This document shows positions 62,632-64,000 of a stretch of 64,000 nt of DNA, one piece after another (position 1 is the stretch's first letter; every line of letters starts with the position of its first letter). Made by a program: the position numbers and the translations under genes. The stretch spans positions 680,060 to 744,059 of the forward strand of contig NZ_FORC01000001.1 of NCBI RefSeq assembly GCF_900113905.1, written 5' to 3'. Source of the DNA: Phytopseudomonas argentinensis. Its GTDB lineage: Bacteria > Pseudomonadota > Gammaproteobacteria > Pseudomonadales > Pseudomonadaceae. Under the pieces are notes generated by a model that was not told the origin of the DNA, made no database searches, and saw only the letters and a program-made list of their open reading frames with translations.

Positions 62632-62658
62632 AAGCCGGACGTCCAGTCCGGCTTTTTT
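62632..62658 (+). terminator. Rho-independent terminator after the small membrane protein gene
   Basis: AAGCCGGAC and GTCCGGCTT form a perfect 9-bp stem with a 5-base loop followed by TTTT, a classical terminator. Confidence 0.9.
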
Positions 62659-62724
62659 CATGCGGCGCGCATCACCGGGCTCACGGCGTTACAATGGGCA
62701 TCACTTCGCTGAAGACGCCCTGCC

Positions 62725-63435
62725 ATGACCGAACCCCTGCGCCTCTCCAAACGCCTGATCGAACTGACCGGCTGCTCACGCCGCGAGGCCGAGCTGTATA
62801 TCGAAGGCGGCTGGGTGACGGTCAATGGCGAGGTGGTGGACGAGGCGCAGCGCAAGGTCACCGACGAAACCGTCGCCCTGCTTCCGGATGCCGTTGCCGA
62901 GCCGCTGCTGCCGGTTACCCTGCTGCTGCACATCCCCAGCGGGCGCTTTCCCGAACGCGCCGCCGAAGAGATCGGCCCGCATAGCCGCTGGGCGGACGAC
63001 CGCGCCGAGCAGCGAACCCTGAAGGGCCACTTTGCTCGTCTGACGTCCTGCGCGCCCCTGCAGGCAGGCGCCGATGGCCTGCACGTACTGACCCAGGACT
63101 GGCGTACCGAGCGCAAGCTGCGCGAAGACCTGGCCAAGCTCGAACAGGAATATGTGGTGGAGGTGAGCGGCGAGCTGTCCGAGCGCGACCTCAAGCGCCT
63201 CAACCATGGCCTGGTGTTCAACGGTACTGCGCTGGCGCCCTGCAAGGTGAGTTGGCAGAACGAGACTCGCCTGCGCTTCGCCCTCAAGAACCCGTTGCCC
63301 GGCCAGCTGGTTTTCATGTGCAACAGCGTCGGCCTCAAGGTGCTCGGCCTCAAGCGTATCCGCATCGGCGGCGTGCCCATGGGCAAGGTACCGCCGGGCC
63401 AATGGCGTTACCTGGGGGCCAAGGAACGCTTCTAG
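62725..63435 (+). CDS. RsuA/RluB-family S4-domain protein, catalytic Asp not seen
   Basis: A 236-residue protein of the RsuA pseudouridine-synthase family. The S4 RNA-binding domain is at about 6-60 (RLSKRLIELTGCSRREAELYI, GWVTVNGEVV). In active enzymes the catalytic motif reads GRLD-x-x-T/S-x-GLL; here the aligned stretch is APLQAGADGLHVLTQDW, with Gln113 at the Asp position. The rest (LEQEYVVEVSGELSERDL, GLKVLGLKRIRIGGV) is conserved. The enzyme may have lost catalysis and act as an rRNA-binding factor, or the alignment may hide another acid. A conventional annotation would be 'rRNA pseudouridine synthase'. Confidence 0.8.
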   Translation: MTEPLRLSKRLIELTGCSRREAELYIEGGWVTVNGEVVDEAQRKVTDETVALLPDAVAEPLLPVTLLLHIPSGRFPERAAEEIGPHSRWADDRAEQRTLKGHFARLTSCAPLQAGADGLHVLTQDWRTERKLREDLAKLEQEYVVEVSGELSERDLKRLNHGLVFNGTALAPCKVSWQNETRLRFALKNPLPGQLVFMCNSVGLKVLGLKRIRIGGVPMGKVPPGQWRYLGAKERF

Positions 63436-63522
63436 GACGCTGTCGTCCGGCGTGCTCGAACGCCCCACTCCTCTTTTCATTTCGACCACGCCCACTGGCG
63501 TGGCCTGCAGTCAGGAACTCCC

Positions 63523-63984
63523 ATGATCAATAACGATGTGCTGCGCAGCCTGCGCTACATGCTCGACATCAGCGACGAACAGCTGGCCGAAATCGTCCAG
63601 CTGGGCGGTCAGTCGGTCACCGAGCAGGAAATCGCCGCCGTGCTGAAAAAGGACGACGAGCCCGGCTACCAGCCGTGCAGCGACGAGCTGCTGGCCCATG
63701 CGCTCGACGGGCTGGTGTACTTCAAACGTGGCAAGGATGAAAGCCGCCCGGCTCCGGCGCTGGAGCTGCCGGTCAGCAACAACCAGGTACTGAAGAAGCT
63801 GCGCGTGGCCTTCGAGCTGAAGGAAGACGACGTGCACGCCATCATGCGCAGTGTCGATTTCGTGGTGTCGAAGCCGGAAATGAGCGCGCTGTTTCGCAAG
63901 GCTGGCACCAGCAACTATCGCGCCTGCGGCGACCAGTTCCTGCGCAATTTCCTCAAGGGCCTGACCCAGCGCCTGCGTGACTGA
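63523..63984 (+). CDS. yehS: DUF1456 family protein (YehS)
   Basis: A 153-residue protein with the two-repeat DUF1456 pattern: NNDVLRSLRYMLDISDEQLAEIV in the first half and NNQVLKKLRVAFELKEDDVHAIM in the second, each followed by an S-x-x-E / R-K-x-G-x-x-x-Y segment (FRKAGTSNYRACGDQFLRNFL). The function is unknown. Start at 63523 in a region with GGAAC upstream. It ends 16 bases before the window edge. Confidence 0.9.
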   Translation: MINNDVLRSLRYMLDISDEQLAEIVQLGGQSVTEQEIAAVLKKDDEPGYQPCSDELLAHALDGLVYFKRGKDESRPAPALELPVSNNQVLKKLRVAFELKEDDVHAIMRSVDFVVSKPEMSALFRKAGTSNYRACGDQFLRNFLKGLTQRLRD

Positions 63985-64000
63985 ATACACCATGAATCAT

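Overview
The window is a GC-rich, gene-dense chromosomal segment that reads as Pseudomonas. The main reasons are a complete nicotinate (nic) degradation cluster of the P. putida type, an imuA-imuB-dnaE2 mutasome cassette, a BraC-type branched-chain amino acid transporter, opgGH, two chemoreceptors and REP-like intergenic hairpins. The species cannot be fixed from sequence reading alone.

Layout. 1-7.1 kb: a leftward catabolic operon of unknown substrate (ThDP enzyme, aldehyde dehydrogenase, SDR-like protein, BNR-repeat protein, VOC protein, amino-acid-synthesis-family protein and a gene cut by the window edge), with a divergent IclR regulator. 7.4-13.5 kb: a leftward permease / aldehyde dehydrogenase / porin set, facing a frameshifted dihydrodipicolinate-synthase-family pseudogene and a polyamine-type periplasmic binding protein. 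13.6-20.5 kb: two convergent methyl-accepting chemotaxis proteins, small conserved proteins, a short HhH protein and a YghU-type glutathione transferase.

20.5-32.6 kb: the nic regulon. NicAB hydroxylates nicotinate to 6-hydroxynicotinate. NicC makes 2,5-dihydroxypyridine, NicX opens the ring, and NicD, NicF and NicE carry N-formylmaleamate through maleamate and maleate to fumarate. NicT is the transporter; NicR (MarR) and NicS (TetR) are the regulators. A nicP porin gene is not seen next to nicT.

32.9-35.5 kb: a small AT-richer island at a tRNA-Ser(CGA) gene. It is bounded by a duplicated tRNA 3' end and by paired TCGACAC repeats, holds the C-terminal remnant of a tyrosine recombinase, and carries three genes, two of them unrecognised. 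35.8-40.9 kb: the SOS mutagenesis cassette imuA-imuB-dnaE2 behind a LexA box.

41.1-46.9 kb: a GNAT protein, then a leftward four-gene set (cupredoxin-like protein, membrane GGDEF/EAL protein, DUF3034 outer-membrane-like protein, lipoprotein truncated globin) and an AraC regulator. 47.0-55.9 kb: a second-type Lon protease, an acyltransferase, opgGH for osmoregulated periplasmic glucans, and a hydroxypyruvate-isomerase-like protein. 56-62.3 kb: two small conserved proteins and livKHMGF. 62.5-64 kb: a 28-residue membrane protein, an RsuA-like protein lacking the catalytic Asp, and a YehS (DUF1456) protein. Several intergenic gaps hold long palindromic or REP-like repeats.
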